Shown: positions 9,903 through 19,701 of the stretch, piece after piece
How positions within the stretch are numbered: the stretch's first letter is position 1
How the letters are laid out: each line of letters opens with the position of its first letter
Assembly (NCBI RefSeq): GCF_008195825.1
Contig: NZ_CP043329.1
Coordinates: 2,418,001 to 2,482,000, forward strand
Source: Pedobacter aquae
GTDB taxonomy: Bacteria; Bacteroidota; Bacteroidia; Sphingobacteriales; Sphingobacteriaceae
Length of the DNA stretch: 64,000 nucleotides
Direction: 5' to 3'
Translations under genes and position numbers: made by a program
Notes under the pieces: model-generated
Databases searched by the model: none
The model's input: the letters and a program-made list of their open reading frames with translations, nothing else
Told to the model about the DNA's origin: nothing

Positions 9903-9910
9903 CAAATGTA
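9903..9910 (-). promoter_or_regulatory. Possible -7 promoter box of the GntR regulator / rhamnose operon
   Basis: The minus strand reads TACATTTG, matching the Bacteroidota TAnnTTTG consensus, about 35 bp before the regulator start. No convincing -33 TTTG is seen at the right distance. A short inverted repeat (aggtag / ctacct, about 9909-9936) lies over the upstream flank and could be an operator. Weak call. Confidence 0.3.
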
Positions 9911-9981
9911 GGTAGAACAAAGTAAAATGTCCTACCTCTATATGATTTTAATTGAATATTTACATTTTTATCTAAGCGGTT

Positions 9982-11778
9982 TTATTTCTTTAATGATGCC
10001 CAATTACCACTATAATAAGCTTTATCTAATTGGCTTACCAAAGTTGTATTGTTAGCTGCTTTTGCTGCGTGTCTTAAATCCTGATAGATATAAAAACCTA
10101 ACCAATAACCGTATTGATATTTCTCGTTAACAGAGTTTGGTTTTTTGTAAAAAGCATACCAATCTGTATTAAGATTATGTTTTTTTGCTACTTCTAAGGC
10201 TGCTAAAGCCTTGTTCCAAATGTTATTAGCAACTTTTTCAAATAGTTTTTGTAGTCCTTTATGGTTTAGTTCTGCCGAATTAATAACCGCTTGTTTATCA
10301 TCAATACCTAATGCTTTTAAAGAAACTTTATCTTCAAACTTTTGGTCTCCATCTAAATCATATTCAATTACATCTATGAAGCCGTTATTATCTGCATCCG
10401 TATATTTTACGGTTGCAAATACATTGATGTTTTTTTGCATTCTGCCGGGTTTCCATCTGTCGTAAATACCACCAAAACCTTGGAATGAGAAAGCGTTTTG
10501 ATCTATCCTCCAAGCACCCCACTCGGCACCATGAAGGTGAATTCTTCCATCAAAAGCCCCTATATAAAGATTTCCTTTACCAGAGTTATCCATATCAAAC
10601 TCGCCTCTATCGCCAATAACGTCTGCTTGCAGGTTATTATCCAAACCGCCTTTACCACCACCGGTTTTAAACAAATCTAGAGGGTCATAAAACTCCACCC
10701 GCTCCCAACGGTTGCAATCATCATCTTCATCAAAAACCAATCTTGCTTCCTGCCAATCGCCTTTTTTGAAAATCATATCATAGGCTACATGTCTATCCGG
10801 ATAAAATAAAGTATCTATCTCTCTCCACCGTTTATCAAAGAAATACTTATTAGCTGCTGGTATACCTTTTAACTTTTTAAAAGTATGGGCTTGGTTTGTA
10901 TAGCTAAAGCCTTTGCCTTTCAGCAATAAGCTCATATCAAAATCAAACTCGTTGCCCGGTGCATTATCATTATCTAAATCCCATGCTGGAGCAGCATAGG
11001 TAATCATTCTGCTGTATTTGGTATCAATTTCTTTATCTAGTTTATCAAAACCATTGGCAATATTTTTTGCTTCTGATGAATCTCTAAAAACGGGTATATC
11101 TAACAAGCGGATAGCCATTTCAGACAAACCATCTTTATCAAAATCATAAAAAATGAAAGGATTTTCCCAGTTGTAACGTAAATCATCTATCCTAAAGCTT
11201 GAACCATGCATTTTTAAGAAGGTAGAATTGCCGTGGTAATCGTAGAAAAAGTTTGCATGACCTATGTGTTCCCAAGCTTCCATGGCAATTTTGTTCCAAT
11301 CTACATAGTGCATAATTTGGTCTTTGTCATCGTCCATGATGTACATAAAATCTGCCTGCCAATCAAAAAAATTACGCTTTTTAGCATTTCCGTTGTTTAC
11401 AATCAGTTGTATATCGGCTTTGCCATCGTTATTTTCATCTGTCCAATCTATACTAAAATCTAAAGGACCAGCAAAAATACCGTCCATATTTTTGTCTATT
11501 AACAAACAGTCGTCTACGGTATCTCCTTCTTTATCTCCTACCTTCATATTGTCATTATCATCAATCCAAATAATAGGAATTTTACCGTTTAGCATCGCTT
11601 TTAAAACATCCGGGTCACCGTCTTTATCTAAATCTTCATAAGTGATATTGGTAATTTGAGGTTGGAAACGCCACGGAATAAGCTGTGTTTTACTATTCCA
11701 ATAAGGAACAGCACTCTTGTCTTGCGCAACTGCATGTATAGTGGCTAATACTAAAGCTATTAAAGCAATTCTTTTCAT
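9982..11778 (-). CDS. Secreted Asp-rich repeat (FG-GAP/EF-loop-like) protein of unknown function
   Basis: 598 codons. A signal peptide ends near residue 18 (LVLATIHAVAQ). The protein then carries many acidic loop motifs of the DxDxDG type: DLDKDGDPDVL, DIDDNDN-like, DDDKDQIMHY, DFDKDGLSEM, DLDNDNAPG, DADNNGFIDVIEYDLDGDQ. These resemble calcium-binding FG-GAP, EF-hand-like or dockerin-like loops. It is 21 bp downstream of the PL8 lyase gene on the same strand, so it is probably co-expressed. I do not recognise a catalytic family. It may bind polysaccharide or calcium at the cell surface, or be an uncharacterised enzyme of this locus. Confidence 0.7.
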   Translation of the reverse strand: MKRIALIALVLATIHAVAQDKSAVPYWNSKTQLIPWRFQPQITNITYEDLDKDGDPDVLKAMLNGKIPIIWIDDNDNMKVGDKEGDTVDDCLLIDKNMDGIFAGPLDFSIDWTDENNDGKADIQLIVNNGNAKKRNFFDWQADFMYIMDDDKDQIMHYVDWNKIAMEAWEHIGHANFFYDYHGNSTFLKMHGSSFRIDDLRYNWENPFIFYDFDKDGLSEMAIRLLDIPVFRDSSEAKNIANGFDKLDKEIDTKYSRMITYAAPAWDLDNDNAPGNEFDFDMSLLLKGKGFSYTNQAHTFKKLKGIPAANKYFFDKRWREIDTLFYPDRHVAYDMIFKKGDWQEARLVFDEDDDCNRWERVEFYDPLDLFKTGGGKGGLDNNLQADVIGDRGEFDMDNSGKGNLYIGAFDGRIHLHGAEWGAWRIDQNAFSFQGFGGIYDRWKPGRMQKNINVFATVKYTDADNNGFIDVIEYDLDGDQKFEDKVSLKALGIDDKQAVINSAELNHKGLQKLFEKVANNIWNKALAALEVAKKHNLNTDWYAFYKKPNSVNEKYQYGYWLGFYIYQDLRHAAKAANNTTLVSQLDKAYYSGNWASLKK

Positions 11779-11799
11779 GATGAGTATGTAATTAATTGT

Positions 11800-13986
11800 T
11801 TAAGGAATGAGATAGTTTATTGATTTACCCAAAGCTTGCCCCTTAGGTAAAGCTATTTGATGTGTTTGATTCTTTAATTGAAACGTTATTTCTGATAGTT
11901 TTTGTGTTGGGTCTGCAACGGTGATGTTCCATTTAGCATTTTCTTTAGCCAGCAAGTATAAACCCGCTTGCTCAAACTTGATGTTTCCTAATTTAGGATG
12001 AGAAAAAGTATAAGGCTGATAAATCACAAAAGCAAATTTATCATCCTTGCTAAAGTTTATGATTTGTGCCTTAGTACTGTTTTCTAAAACTTTAAAATTG
12101 GGCTTATAGCTTTTAACTTCTTTTAAGCTAACCGCAGGTTGGATAAAATATGCATAACTAGCAGCTTTAGGCTGTTTACCATGATTTACAAATAAGGTAA
12201 ACATATCTGTCTGTAACTTATCTGTATTGTAAACTTTAGCAATTTCTCCCCAACTACCCTTTTGTTCTTCTATTTTTAAAGATAATGGCAATTTGCCTAG
12301 GTTATGATACGCTATTTTGTGGTGATAAACCCAATCTACATGATTTAAATTCTTACTTTTTGATACTTCTTCAAGCTGCTTAGCTTTTACATAAACCTTA
12401 CCGTTTAAGTAAGTTTGATTGATGGTACTGGTAACTGCATTAGCATTACCTGATTGAATATCGGCACCTAAAGCAATAACACCATCTTTGGTATAAAACC
12501 ATGCTTTTTTAGCTTTTAAACCATCTCTATCTAAAGAAAAAACAGATATCCCTTCATTTGCATGAGATAAGCCTCCTACAAAATCAGAAGGGTTTTGGTA
12601 GCCCTTAAAAGTTAATAAAGGAAGTGCTTCTTTAGCATCGTAACAGGTAACACCCGGTAGCTTTCTCCAATCTAAAAGCGGGAAAATATCATCATACTCG
12701 GTACCGTCTACCATAATATAGTGGGCGCCATCGGCCAAATAATAGCCTTTAAGATTTTCATTATTGCCAGCCTCGCCACCTATAACACGGTTAGAAGACA
12801 TTTTAAGCGATGAAAACCAATCCTTATTTCTATGGATGGTAAAATCAGAATACCAAAAGTGCTGATGCCCTTCTAAAGCGTTTGCTTCTGTAGTTTTACC
12901 AAAATTTCTTTGAATGTAAGCTGCATAAAGTTGTTGATGCTGTGGATCTATCAACATCATATCTGCCACAACAAAGCCTACTCCTAATGCCTTATTCTTT
13001 AAAGCATTTTTAAAAAACTGTCTTCCTAAAGAGTTTACATCAAACTGGGCTTTCCAAGATAGCCAGTTATAAGCCTCAGAAAATAAATTTCTTAAAATAC
13101 CTACCTGCTCTGGATTAAAAGCTAAAGGCGTTTGGTTAAAAACACGCCCCCACATAGACATCCCAATAAAAAAAGATAAGCCATAGTTGCCAAATTGCTG
13201 TTGTGGCCCGTGTTGATGAAAGCTATAATCGGGCTTAATACCTTCTACATTAGTAAGCACAATTTCAGAAACAATGGTATCTCTGGCTTGTTGGGCCAAT
13301 TGCGCATCATTTAATAAAATAGATTTGAATAAAACATTTCCGGCTAGCCATACCTTATTTTGCCCTGTCATTCTAAAACCAGCATTATTCATCACTTCTA
13401 TAGCACCTTGCAATTCTTCGGCAGATAATTCATTTTTAAGCATAACAAAGGCAGGGCCCAATGTACGCGGCAAGCCAATTTCATTATACCACCAATTTAA
13501 GCATACTGGCTTTGTAAGAAACCAAAACTGTAATGCTTTATGTATAGCTGTAGAAATTTCTTTTTTATTATAAAACGCTGACGATGGATTCTTATAAGCT
13601 TTTGTTAATAATAACACCCTATCGCCATGTAGTTTGGGCTCCCAACCGCCACGTTTTTCGTCTTTATAATTGATATCTGCCCAGCTACCGTTTCCACTTT
13701 GCGAGTTTATGATTTTTAAAACATCTTCTTTCTTAATTTCCTTCTTCTCATAAAGCTCTATAGTACCTTGGTCTGATGCTTGTTTATCTATCTTTAAATT
13801 CTGCAATGCAAGACTTAAGTTTTTGTCTTGTTGCTTATTCATAATGTAATAGTCTTTTATGTTTACTGCAAGAACATCAATAAGATTAGACTGTCCGTAT
13901 ACGCTACCTGATGTGAATAAAAACAGTAGGAGCATCATTTTTTTTGCCAAGCTAGATTTCTCTAAACTGAATACAAACGTTTGCAT
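11800..13986 (-). CDS. Polysaccharide lyase family 8 (chondroitin/hyaluronan/xanthan lyase-like)
   Basis: 728 codons with an N-terminal hydrophobic signal (about residues 17-31; translation may start at Met17). The catalytic alpha/alpha-toroid motifs are present: LNWWYNEIGLPRTLG (Asn164), SFHQHGPQQQFGNYG (His257, Tyr268), and the later NRVIGGEAGNNENLKGYYLADG with a conserved Arg. The C-terminal half is the beta-sandwich of PL8. Family knowledge: PL8 enzymes cleave uronate-containing chains by beta-elimination, leaving unsaturated uronyl ends. The absence of sulfatases nearby argues against a sulfated glycosaminoglycan as substrate. The neighbours (GH127, GH43, CE7, rhamnose genes) suggest a plant or bacterial heteropolysaccharide. 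Confidence 0.88.
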   Translation of the reverse strand: MQTFVFSLEKSSLAKKMMLLLFLFTSGSVYGQSNLIDVLAVNIKDYYIMNKQQDKNLSLALQNLKIDKQASDQGTIELYEKKEIKKEDVLKIINSQSGNGSWADINYKDEKRGGWEPKLHGDRVLLLTKAYKNPSSAFYNKKEISTAIHKALQFWFLTKPVCLNWWYNEIGLPRTLGPAFVMLKNELSAEELQGAIEVMNNAGFRMTGQNKVWLAGNVLFKSILLNDAQLAQQARDTIVSEIVLTNVEGIKPDYSFHQHGPQQQFGNYGLSFFIGMSMWGRVFNQTPLAFNPEQVGILRNLFSEAYNWLSWKAQFDVNSLGRQFFKNALKNKALGVGFVVADMMLIDPQHQQLYAAYIQRNFGKTTEANALEGHQHFWYSDFTIHRNKDWFSSLKMSSNRVIGGEAGNNENLKGYYLADGAHYIMVDGTEYDDIFPLLDWRKLPGVTCYDAKEALPLLTFKGYQNPSDFVGGLSHANEGISVFSLDRDGLKAKKAWFYTKDGVIALGADIQSGNANAVTSTINQTYLNGKVYVKAKQLEEVSKSKNLNHVDWVYHHKIAYHNLGKLPLSLKIEEQKGSWGEIAKVYNTDKLQTDMFTLFVNHGKQPKAASYAYFIQPAVSLKEVKSYKPNFKVLENSTKAQIINFSKDDKFAFVIYQPYTFSHPKLGNIKFEQAGLYLLAKENAKWNITVADPTQKLSEITFQLKNQTHQIALPKGQALGKSINYLIP

Positions 13987-14130
13987 AATTAGAATATGGT
14001 TTAGGCCTTAATAAATTAGTTTAATAAATTGGTTTGGGGCAAATAATTCTGCGTAGTTATTAATATTTTCTAAGAAAACAAAATTAGAAATAATTTGGCC
14101 CAGCAAGCGGGCTTTTAAATGGGATAAAAA

Positions 14131-14164
14131 AAGCTTCTGAAAGACTCCCATCTTTCAGAAGCTT
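14131..14164 (-). terminator. Intrinsic terminator after the CE7 esterase gene
   Basis: A 14-bp stem (aagcttctgaaaga at 14131-14144, tctttcagaagctt at 14151-14164) with a 6-nt loop is followed in the minus direction by a run of T. It lies just downstream of the esterase stop at 14182. Confidence 0.75.
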
Positions 14165-14181
14165 ATCTTATAAGTTGAAGA

Positions 14182-15492
14182 CTATTTTTTTAACATACTG
14201 ATAAGCCAATTGGTAGCTTGCTCTCTTTGAGCTTCTACAGTATTATGACCTGTTTCTTTGTAAATAGCCAGCTCTTTTGCTGCGCTGATGCTGTTATAAG
14301 CTGCATACATAGAGGTTGGCGGACAAGTTTCATCATTAAAACCCCAACTGTAAAAGCCAGGTACTTTTAATTGCTTAGCAAAATTTACCACATCATAATA
14401 TTGGCAGGTTTCTAATTTTGCTTTGGTATTATTTTGTGTAACAGATGTAGCATTGAAATAATGCGGCCAGCCTCCTGCTCTGTTAAATAAATAGCCTGTA
14501 ACATCGCTTAAAGCGGGATAAAATGCAACCAAATATTTTATTCTTTTATCTAATGCAGCTGTTACAATAGATAATGCACCACCTTGGCTACCGCCTTGTA
14601 CGGCTAAGTTAGTACCATCATAAGCCGGATGACTGGCTAAATAATCTAAAGCTCTGATACATCCTAAATAAACCCTTTTGTAATAAAAGCTGTTTTTATT
14701 GTCTAAATTAAAGCTAGGATAACCTGCTAATGCTCCGGCTCTTAAATCGTTATAAACATCGGTATTTAGGTTAACCGGAATACCATGTATGCCTATTTCA
14801 AGTGTGATAAATCCTTTTTCAGCTAAAGCAATATCACCATTGTAAGGCCTTACCCCTGCACCCGGAACTTTTAAAACGGCTGGATATTTTCCTTCCTTTT
14901 TAGGTACACATAAAATACCGTAAATTCTTGAAGCACCAATGTTTTGGATATTTAATTGGTACACATCAACCGTAGCGGTTGAACGCTCTTTTAAAGCTTC
15001 TAGCTTTACATCAAAAGGTACTTTTTCTAAATCTTTTATGGCTTTTGTCCAAAAGGTTTTAAAATCATCTGGCAAAGTAATGGTTGGTTTTATAGCTTCT
15101 GGTGCAAAAGCTGCTGTGGCTAAACTTTTAATGACTTTATCACCAGACTGTGTAGTTACCGTGATTCTTAAAAAACCTGGTTCTGCTAAAGAGCTAGCAA
15201 TTACCACTGCCTCGCCATGAGTTAACACTAAAGAGTCTTTTTTAATAGCGGGCATTTTTTCTGGACCAAGCTCGTACTTTACTTTTACATTTTTAAGCTG
15301 CTTACCGTCTTGCATTGCGGTAATTTTAAACTTAGGTTGCTCACCTATTTTATAAACCCAATCAGGTTTATCAGCGGTAACAGCTAAAGTAAGATTTGTA
15401 GACTTATGGGTTTGTGCCTGTACGTTGGCAATGAATAAAAAGCCTAACAAGATGAATGTTAAGTTTTTAAACTTAAGAATTGAATTATTCAT
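14182..15492 (-). CDS. Secreted acetyl-xylan-type esterase, CE7 family
   Basis: 436 codons. A signal peptide (LTFILLGFLFIANVQAQ) is followed by a beta-sandwich-like segment (about residues 30-125) and an alpha/beta-hydrolase domain of the CE7 family (acetyl xylan esterase / cephalosporin-C deacetylase). The nucleophile elbow GGSQGGALSIV, the late acid segment SWGFNDETCPPTSM and the histidine in ETGHNTVEAQRE form the expected triad. It removes acetyl groups from carbohydrates. It stands between GH127 and PL8 on the same strand and ends in a strong terminator, so it likely finishes one transcript of the polysaccharide-degradation block. Confidence 0.87.
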   Translation of the reverse strand: MNNSILKFKNLTFILLGFLFIANVQAQTHKSTNLTLAVTADKPDWVYKIGEQPKFKITAMQDGKQLKNVKVKYELGPEKMPAIKKDSLVLTHGEAVVIASSLAEPGFLRITVTTQSGDKVIKSLATAAFAPEAIKPTITLPDDFKTFWTKAIKDLEKVPFDVKLEALKERSTATVDVYQLNIQNIGASRIYGILCVPKKEGKYPAVLKVPGAGVRPYNGDIALAEKGFITLEIGIHGIPVNLNTDVYNDLRAGALAGYPSFNLDNKNSFYYKRVYLGCIRALDYLASHPAYDGTNLAVQGGSQGGALSIVTAALDKRIKYLVAFYPALSDVTGYLFNRAGGWPHYFNATSVTQNNTKAKLETCQYYDVVNFAKQLKVPGFYSWGFNDETCPPTSMYAAYNSISAAKELAIYKETGHNTVEAQREQATNWLISMLKK

Positions 15493-15580
15493 TTTTAGAG
15501 GTTTGGTATATTGGGTTAGCTAATAAGTACTAAGTTAGTGTATATGTTGTATCTACAAAAACCTATTTGATTTTAGTCTG

Positions 15581-17941
15581 TTATTTTAAAAGTCGTATGA
15601 AAAACACCTTAACTGGCCTAGCATTTTCTGTATTTACAAACTTAACTTTTAAAGATTTTGCATTTTCAAGAATATCAGCTGGGATGATGTATTCCTCATC
15701 AAAAAACTTCTCTCCTTTATCTCCGTTTAAAACAACTTTTTGAAGCATTTTATCATTCACGAAAATCTGAAGTCCTTTAGCTACATCTGCACCATAATAA
15801 GTAACACGTAGTTTTTTAGCCTGCTTATTTTCATTCTTTAGCTCGTAAGAAAACCATGCTTTGGTAGCTCTAAAACGCCTATCTCTAAACAAGCCGTTCT
15901 CGGTTTCTTGGCCTTCAAAGGCATGGTCTACTTCAGACTGCTGCTCGCCGGGTGCAACAAAATCTATCGTTGCTGTTTCTAAAGGCAAGACTTTTTGCTC
16001 TTCTGCTAACCATTTTTTTCGATTTTCTTCTAAACTTTGGATACTGCTTACGGGCCAATAAAGCATATATCGGGCATCATGTAAATTAAAAAATGGAATC
16101 AGTTTTAGGTTTTTATATTTATCCTGGTGGATATACTTAGCGGCACCAAATATCAGTTTATCTTTATCTATAATTTCTAATTGAGGTTTGAAATTTTTCT
16201 GTTCTGAGATAAGCACAGGAGCATCAGCAACAGAATATAAAGGTCCGTTTGCAATATGTCCTTTTCTAGAATCATCAGCAATTAAGCCTTCTAAATCTTG
16301 CTTAGAAGTGGCAGAAGCCAACACAATTGGCCCATGCCTAAAAGCCACCCAAGAAGAATGGTCTGGTAAAGATTCTAGCTGTGTTTCCATTGGAAGTGTT
16401 AGGCTTATTTTATCGTTATTTTTCCAATTTCTTTTGATAGCCACATAACCATTTGCTGCAAGTTTAGCCTCTACAGGTTTCTGGTTTACTAAAACCGCTA
16501 ACTGATTGCTTTTTACCCAATATGGCTTTCTGATGTATAAAGTAAAAGATTGTGGTTTTGCTAATTGTAAAGTTAGGGTACTAGACTCCTGAAAAGGAAA
16601 CTTAGTTTCTTGCTTCAATGTTAAGCCTTTTTCTTTCCAATGGAGGGTAGAAGCAATAAATAGGTTTACAAATACATCATTTTGCTGATGAGCATAAATC
16701 AACTCGCCATATTTTGCATGATTTTCTATACCTGTACCTACACAGCACCAAAAAGCAAGCTCGGGTTTAGAATAAACCCTGTAATGTTGCGCCCGCATAG
16801 GCGTTAAATAAACAAAACCGCCATGCTCTGGGTGTTGCGATGCTAAGATATGGTTGTAAGTAGTTTTCTCGTAAAAATCTAAATAGCCAGCTTGCGGTTG
16901 GTCTTGAAATAAATGCTTACTTAGTTTCAACATGTTATAACTATTGCATGTTTCAGGACCTTCTTTATGGTAAATAAGTTCAGCAAAATCATCGGTTTTA
17001 TTGAAATGCTCTCTTACACTATTGCCTCCAATTACCACACTTCTATTATTGACTACGGTTTCCCAAAAAAACTTAGATGCATTTTTCCAGCTATCATTTT
17101 GTGTAAGCTCTGCAATACGCATAAAGCCAATTACTTTAGGGATTTGTGTATTGGCATGTAAACCGGTAAGCGCATCTTTCTGCTGCAATAAAGGTTCTAA
17201 AATAAATTGATGCGAAAAACGCTTAGCCGCCACTAAATATTTATCATCGCCAGTAATGGCTGCTACATCTGCTAAAACTTCGTTCATCCCGCCATGCTCG
17301 CAACGTAGCATGTTTTGCATTTGCTCATCGCTTAAATTGGCGATGATATTTAAACACCAATCGCTTAGTTTTACCAATATCTGCTTAGCTTCTGGCCTCT
17401 GTGCTATCACATAAGCATCTATTAAACCCGCATAAAGTTTATGTATGTTGTACCATGGCACCCACTTTTTGTTTAAAGCGAAGTTGGCTACTTCCAATTT
17501 GCCTTTTGCTACATCGGCCCACATGGCTAAACCATCCGGCACACCGCCTACATAGCCGTTTGCATTTTTTTGCTGACATAGTGCCAATTCATTTAGCATA
17601 TAATCTAAACGCTTTAGCAACTCGGGTTCTCCTGTGGCGGCATACATCAGCGCAAGCGAAGAAAGATAATGACCAGCCGTTTGCCCACCCAAACCACTGG
17701 TTTCCCAATTGCCATACATAGCTGCTTTGGGTTTAAGCCCGGCTTCTTTTAAGAACGGAGCTAAGAGTCTATCGGGCTCTAAAGCCAGAATATATTTTAA
17801 ATTATTTTGCTGCGCTTTTAAGAAAAGTTGGTCTTCTAGTTTAACCGCCGAAAGTGGAAATAACTGAGCTTTTTGCTGCGCTTGTGCGGTAAATTGTGTA
17901 CCCACAAAGAAGAAAGAATAGATGATAATTTTACGTATCAT
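15581..17941 (-). CDS. Glycoside hydrolase family 127 (beta-L-arabinofuranosidase, DUF1680)
   Basis: 786 codons with a signal peptide (IIYSFFFVGTQFTAQAQ). The family fingerprint is clear: MYGNWETSGLGGQTAGHYLS, the ETCNSYNMLKLSKHLF motif and the double-cysteine FWCCVGTGIENHAKYGE. In characterised GH127 enzymes a Glu and three Cys bind zinc, with one Cys acting as nucleophile, and all appear present here. A C-terminal beta-sandwich follows (about residues 640-786). The expected activity is release of beta-L-arabinofuranose; the related GH146 cannot be excluded by eye. It lies in the polysaccharide-degradation block between GH43 and CE7. Confidence 0.88.
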   Translation of the reverse strand: MIRKIIIYSFFFVGTQFTAQAQQKAQLFPLSAVKLEDQLFLKAQQNNLKYILALEPDRLLAPFLKEAGLKPKAAMYGNWETSGLGGQTAGHYLSSLALMYAATGEPELLKRLDYMLNELALCQQKNANGYVGGVPDGLAMWADVAKGKLEVANFALNKKWVPWYNIHKLYAGLIDAYVIAQRPEAKQILVKLSDWCLNIIANLSDEQMQNMLRCEHGGMNEVLADVAAITGDDKYLVAAKRFSHQFILEPLLQQKDALTGLHANTQIPKVIGFMRIAELTQNDSWKNASKFFWETVVNNRSVVIGGNSVREHFNKTDDFAELIYHKEGPETCNSYNMLKLSKHLFQDQPQAGYLDFYEKTTYNHILASQHPEHGGFVYLTPMRAQHYRVYSKPELAFWCCVGTGIENHAKYGELIYAHQQNDVFVNLFIASTLHWKEKGLTLKQETKFPFQESSTLTLQLAKPQSFTLYIRKPYWVKSNQLAVLVNQKPVEAKLAANGYVAIKRNWKNNDKISLTLPMETQLESLPDHSSWVAFRHGPIVLASATSKQDLEGLIADDSRKGHIANGPLYSVADAPVLISEQKNFKPQLEIIDKDKLIFGAAKYIHQDKYKNLKLIPFFNLHDARYMLYWPVSSIQSLEENRKKWLAEEQKVLPLETATIDFVAPGEQQSEVDHAFEGQETENGLFRDRRFRATKAWFSYELKNENKQAKKLRVTYYGADVAKGLQIFVNDKMLQKVVLNGDKGEKFFDEEYIIPADILENAKSLKVKFVNTENARPVKVFFIRLLK

Positions 17942-18051
17942 AAAATAGGTTTTTTGGCTTATAGCTGGTTAAATCAAATATAAGTGTAATTTTTACATTT
18001 CTTAAAAAGAATAACAAATCATGTTGTTAATTTAAAGATGCATAAGTAAGT

Positions 18052-19701
18052 TTATTTGTTTAATTCTTGATAATCAAACCAAGCAAAATCTGCATAATTA
18101 GTGGTTTTAGCGCCATTACTACTGGCATACATAGCCAGGTAAACACCGGTAAAGCCGCCTGCTGTAGCTCTGTTAAGCATAGTGCCTTCAACATTTCCTA
18201 ACAATAAATTCCAATCGTTTTCTTTTGTTGCAAAATGAAAAGCATAAGCTTGCCCTTGGGCAGATACTTTTAAAAATAATTGCTTAGCATCAATAGCTTT
18301 CTCGGCCAATATTTCTACCACGCCTGCTTTTACCTGAGTTAAGCGCAGCACCTTTTTTCCGTTCTGTAAGAGATACTCTAATTTAAAATGATGCGTTGGA
18401 TTTTGATAAACAACTAAGCCTGCCGTTTCCTTATTTTTAGGATTAAACTGCATGAATGTGCTTGCCGCAAAATTGATATGCTGTTGCCTACGACCTATAA
18501 AAGCCGGATTAGCTTTTTCTGTAATATTTTCTGGTTTTAGATATAACCTTAAAGTACCAGGTTTTTTGGTTAAAGAATATAAGTTTGCCGATGGGGTTCT
18601 GATTAAATTCCATTGAAAGCCCAATTTATCGCTATTAAAATCATCTCTTACACTGGGTTTAGCCACCTTAAATTCTGGTAAATTAGGAAAAAGAAATTGA
18701 GGCAACACCTTACCTTCGCCTGGGGCTACCACTGGCCAACCATCCTCCCAAATTAATGGAGCTATAAAAGTTTCTCTGGCTAAATTGGCCAAGCCTTTTC
18801 CGCCATAGGGTCTGGTTCCTAATAAAACGGTATACCATTCGCCATTTTGAGTTTCTACAAAATCTGCATGACCAATGTTTTGTATAGGATAATGGTTACC
18901 TAAATGCCTGCTGGTGATGATGGGGTTTTTAGCACCAATTTCATAAGGCCCTTGAATATTTTTACTCCTAAAAACTGTAACGGCATGGTTAAAATCTGTG
19001 CCTCCTTCTGCTATAATGAGGTAGTAATAACCGTTTACTTTGTAAATGTGTGGCGCTTCTATGTTACGGGCTTCTCTGGTTGCGCCTTCATCAAGCAAGA
19101 GCGTAACAGGGCCTTTTAATTTCATGCTTTTGGTATCAAACTCTTGCAACCAAATTTCTCTTTGCTTAAAATAGCGTTCCTTATTGGGGGTTTTATTTCC
19201 TGTATACCAAACTCTTCCATCATCATCAAAAAACAAAGAGGGGTCTATACCGGGCGCATCTTCTAACCAGTAAGGGTTGCTCCATGGGCCAGCAGGATTT
19301 GTTGCCGTTATAACGAAATTTCTTTTTACAGGATCACCACCTGCCCTGGTACACAAAATGTAATACAAACCTTGATGATACCTGATGGTAGGCGCAAAAA
19401 TCCCTCCTGATGGATTCACGCTGTCTAATCTTATTTGATCTGGCCTATCTAAAGCATGACCAATTTGCTGCCAATGGGCTAAATCTTTACTATGAAAAAT
19501 GGGTAAACCCGGGAAATACTCGTTGGTAGAACAAACCAAATAATAATCATCATTTACACGGCAAATACTAGGGTCTGGATAATAACCTTCTAAAATAGGG
19601 TTTTTAAGTACTTTTTCTTGTTGTGCGTAAAGCTGTTGCATGCATAATAAGCAAATCATCAGCAAGCAGCCAAAAATGCTGCGAGAGCGAGAATTAATCA
19701 T
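18052..19701 (-). CDS. Glycoside hydrolase family 43 (beta-xylosidase / alpha-L-arabinofuranosidase)
   Basis: 549 codons with a signal peptide ending near residue 26 (CLLCMQQLYAQ). The five-bladed propeller motifs are present: NPILEGYYPDPSICRVND (catalytic base Asp), GIDPSLFFDDDGRVWYTGN (pKa-modulating Asp) and NIEAPHIYKVNGYYYLIIAEGG (acid Glu). A C-terminal beta-sandwich domain of about 200 residues follows, as in GH43 enzymes of the XynB type. The likely substrates are arabino- or xylo-oligosaccharides. It is the first gene of the minus-strand degradation block; the 884 bp upstream hold no other gene and must carry its promoter. Confidence 0.9.
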   Translation of the reverse strand: MINSRSRSIFGCLLMICLLCMQQLYAQQEKVLKNPILEGYYPDPSICRVNDDYYLVCSTNEYFPGLPIFHSKDLAHWQQIGHALDRPDQIRLDSVNPSGGIFAPTIRYHQGLYYILCTRAGGDPVKRNFVITATNPAGPWSNPYWLEDAPGIDPSLFFDDDGRVWYTGNKTPNKERYFKQREIWLQEFDTKSMKLKGPVTLLLDEGATREARNIEAPHIYKVNGYYYLIIAEGGTDFNHAVTVFRSKNIQGPYEIGAKNPIITSRHLGNHYPIQNIGHADFVETQNGEWYTVLLGTRPYGGKGLANLARETFIAPLIWEDGWPVVAPGEGKVLPQFLFPNLPEFKVAKPSVRDDFNSDKLGFQWNLIRTPSANLYSLTKKPGTLRLYLKPENITEKANPAFIGRRQQHINFAASTFMQFNPKNKETAGLVVYQNPTHHFKLEYLLQNGKKVLRLTQVKAGVVEILAEKAIDAKQLFLKVSAQGQAYAFHFATKENDWNLLLGNVEGTMLNRATAGGFTGVYLAMYASSNGAKTTNYADFAWFDYQELNK

